Source: Lactarius indigo (lineage: Eukaryota; Basidiomycota; Agaricomycetes; Russulales; Russulaceae). Taken from it: a stretch of DNA of 64,000 bases. The position numbers and the translations under genes are program-made. The notes under the pieces are model-generated. The model was given only the letters and a program-made list of their open reading frames with translations, was not told where the DNA came from and made no database searches. Position 1 is the stretch's first letter; every line of letters starts with the position of its first letter. Below, in pieces: positions 62,130 to 64,000 of the stretch. The DNA lies in contig JAFKAC010000003.1 of the NCBI GenBank assembly GCA_025766275.1, positions 248,001 to 312,000 on the forward strand, in the 5' to 3' direction.

Positions 62130-62530
62130 TGCAGCGACGATCAGCTTTCTCCCAGACGACGTCCTTCTAGAAGTATTTGATCGTTTTCGAATAGACGAAG
62201 CTACTACTTCAAGGCGCCTTCCGTGGAAATGAATGGCATAGACTAGCGCATGTATGCGAACATGGAGAGACATCATCCTTGCGTCGTCATCCCGTCTCAA
62301 TCTGGAACTCCTCTGCACACGGAACACCTGTCAGGAGAACTCTATGTCACCTTCCGCAGCTTCCCATAGTTTTTCACTTTCCCAGCTCTTTCCGCAAGGT
62401 CAATAATGAAGATAACGTTAACATCATTGCGGCACTGGAGCACCCCGATAGTATACGCAATATCAAGCTCTATGTTTATGATTTTGCGAGTCCTTTTCAG
62501 CACAGACAGAAATGAATTGCCCCTAGGGGT
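62130..62530 (+). pseudogene. F-box protein relic
   Basis: An agaricomycete F-box protein start is recognisable across three frames: FLPDDVLLEVFDRFRID (62147-62200), WHRLAHVC (62228-62252), then WRDIILASSSRLNLELLCTR (62264-62323), then GTPVRRTLCHLPQLPIVFHF (about 62322-62380) and NIIAALEHPDSIRNIKLYV (62420-62480). Such proteins recruit substrates to SCF ubiquitin ligases. The open parts are joined only by frame changes, and the leucine-rich C-terminal part is missing, so this is a fragment. Confidence 0.7.
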
Positions 62531-62780
62531 AAACGAGAAGTATAAATTCCCGATCATTCTGTCAAAGAGGAGCAGTGCTAACGGCTGGGTATGTCAGGCT
62601 GTTATACGACACATTTAAGTTAGAGTCTGGGCAACCAGGCGCGGCTGTGCGAGTTGCCAAACAACCATCTACACTCTCACCACGTGACGTGAAAACTTCC
62701 AGTCCGAGTCGCTCCCGCGAGGTTAGAGTAACACTTGAGATCTCCAAAATAAGACTGCGGAATTACTGTAGTGATTCTAT

Positions 62781-64000
62781 TTAGTTATCGATACAATTAG
62801 CCCAACTGTGTCCATGAACGAAAGTAGAGAGATCGATGCGGGTTTCACATTCGCTACCAGCAACCCAGATATCACTTGGACGGTGAAGACCCATCCGGTG
62901 TACTGGCGGGATCCACATTAAAAGTTCACCTCCACTACCACATATCCATCCCTCATCGTTGATCGCGGAGTGGTCAGTGAAGTCGACTGGTCCAGTAGCT
63001 TCCCTTTTTTTTGTCGTAAGATTTAACATACGAATTGATGTGTCTCCTCCCGATGAGACGATGTGCTGGCCATCTGGTGAGAATCCCACAGACGTGACCG
63101 AATCTGTGTGTCCAGAAAATGGGCCGGCCTCCTGTCTCTCCCGTCGTGGCACTCCACACACGAATTGTTCGATCGTCCGAGCTTGAGACGATGCGCTGGC
63201 CATCTGGCGAGAATCCCACAGACATGACCCAATCCGTGTGTCCAATAAATGGGCCGGCCTCCGTCTCTCCTGTCGTAGCATTCCACACACAAATTGTTCG
63301 ATCGGAAGAGCCTGAGACGATGCGCTGGCCATCCGGCGAAAATCCCACAGACGTGACCGAATCCGTGTGTCCAGTAAATGGGCCGGCCTCCGTCTCTCCC
63401 GTCGTAGCACTCCACACACGAATTGTTCCGATCGTTACGAGCCTGAAACGATGCGCTGGCCATCTGGCGAGAATCCCACAGACGTGACCGAATTCGTGTG
63501 TCCAGTAAATGGGCCGGCCTCCGTCTCTCCCGTCGTAGCACTCCATACACGAATTGTTCGATCGCCCGAGCCTGAGACGATGCGCTGGCCATCTGGCGAG
63601 AATCCCACAGACCTGACCCAAGTCCGTGTGTCCAGTAAATGGGCCGGCCTCCTGTCTCTCCCGTCGTGGCACTCCACACACGAATTGTTCGATCAGTCCG
63701 AGCCTGAGACGATGTGCTGGCCATCTGGCTGAGAATCCCACAGACATGACCCAATCCGTGTGTCCAGCAAATGGGTCGGCCTCTGTCTCTCCTGTCGTAG
63801 CATTCCACACACGAATTGTTCGATCGTCCGAGCTTGAGACAATGCGCTGACCATCTGGCGAGAATCCCACAGACCTGACCCAATCCGTGTGTCCAGTAAA
63901 TGGGCCGGCCTCTGTCTCTCCTGTCGTGGCACTCCACACACGAATTGTCCCATCGTCCGATCCTGAGACGATGCGCTGGCCATCTGGTGAGAATCCCACA
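62781..64000 (-). CDS. WD40-repeat array, 3' part of NLR-type protein, cut by window end and frame-broken
   Basis: C-terminal WD40 propeller of the kind found in fungal NACHT/HET-type proteins. On the minus strand each blade reads [20 protein letters not shown], then [20 protein letters not shown]. Unit starts (plus-strand ATGxGCTGGCCAT) lie at 63061, 63191, 63320, 63451, 63580, 63712, 63842 and 63971, so intervals are 130, 129, 131, 129, 132, 130 and 129 bp against an expected 129 (43 codons). Added bases in four units break the frame. The protein ends with the usual tail ([33 protein letters not shown]) and stops at 62781. The N-terminal effector and NTPase part lies outside the window. Confidence 0.82.

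Overview
The window looks like nuclear DNA of an agaricomycete basidiomycete. Genes are cut by many 50-70 nt introns with GT-AG ends (microexons of 10-17 nt occur), and the accessory content is typical of mushrooms: secreted sedolisins, DUF6534 membrane proteins, F-box relics, an NLR-type WD40 array and small GATA factors. No prokaryotic, plasmid, CRISPR or viral gene was seen, and no tRNA or rRNA was found.

Layout. 1-5.9 kb holds three sedolisin (S53 tripeptidyl peptidase) copies: a 5'-truncated but intact 3' end, a complete 598-residue gene, and a decayed relic. 6.2-8.5 kb is the RNA helicase DBP9. 8.5-22.3 kb is gene-poor and holds only two paralogous GATA zinc-finger genes (13.3-14.2 and about 18.7-19.7 kb). 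22.3-24.3 kb is a TDT-family anion/dicarboxylate transporter. 26.2-27.1 kb is a frame-broken, unrecognised gene. 27.4-32.2 kb holds DPH4, a double-bromodomain RSC4-like protein and a dimeric alpha/beta-barrel protein. 34.2-39.5 kb holds the palmitoyltransferase PFA4 and an amino-acid permease. 40.2-49.3 kb holds a basic hypothetical protein, a SAS4-like coiled-coil protein, the snoRNP factor NAF1, CutC and a DUF2235 hydrolase. 50.2-54.9 kb is a divergent pair: an RCC1-repeat protein and a GRAM-VASt-TM lipid-transfer protein. 55-62 kb is a tandem segmental duplication with two DUF6534 genes and a displaced copy of the 3' end of the GRAM gene. 62.1-64 kb holds an F-box relic and the 3' end of a WD40 array that runs off the window.

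Housekeeping loci (DBP9, NAF1, DPH4, RSC4-like, PFA4, CutC) are separated by duplicated, decaying accessory loci. No co-functional pathway cluster is visible. Several conserved genes (PFA4, SAS4-like, NAF1, GRAM/VASt, WD40 array) read across frame breaks that are mostly single-base additions, often next to short runs or GC-rich repeats. This may reflect uncorrected assembly indels rather than biology, so loss-of-function calls here should be treated with caution. I did not find a clear candidate for an undescribed system. The most interesting signals are the nested duplication at 54-62 kb, the sedolisin expansion, the near-identical 129-bp WD40 units, and a perfect dyad upstream of the second GATA gene.
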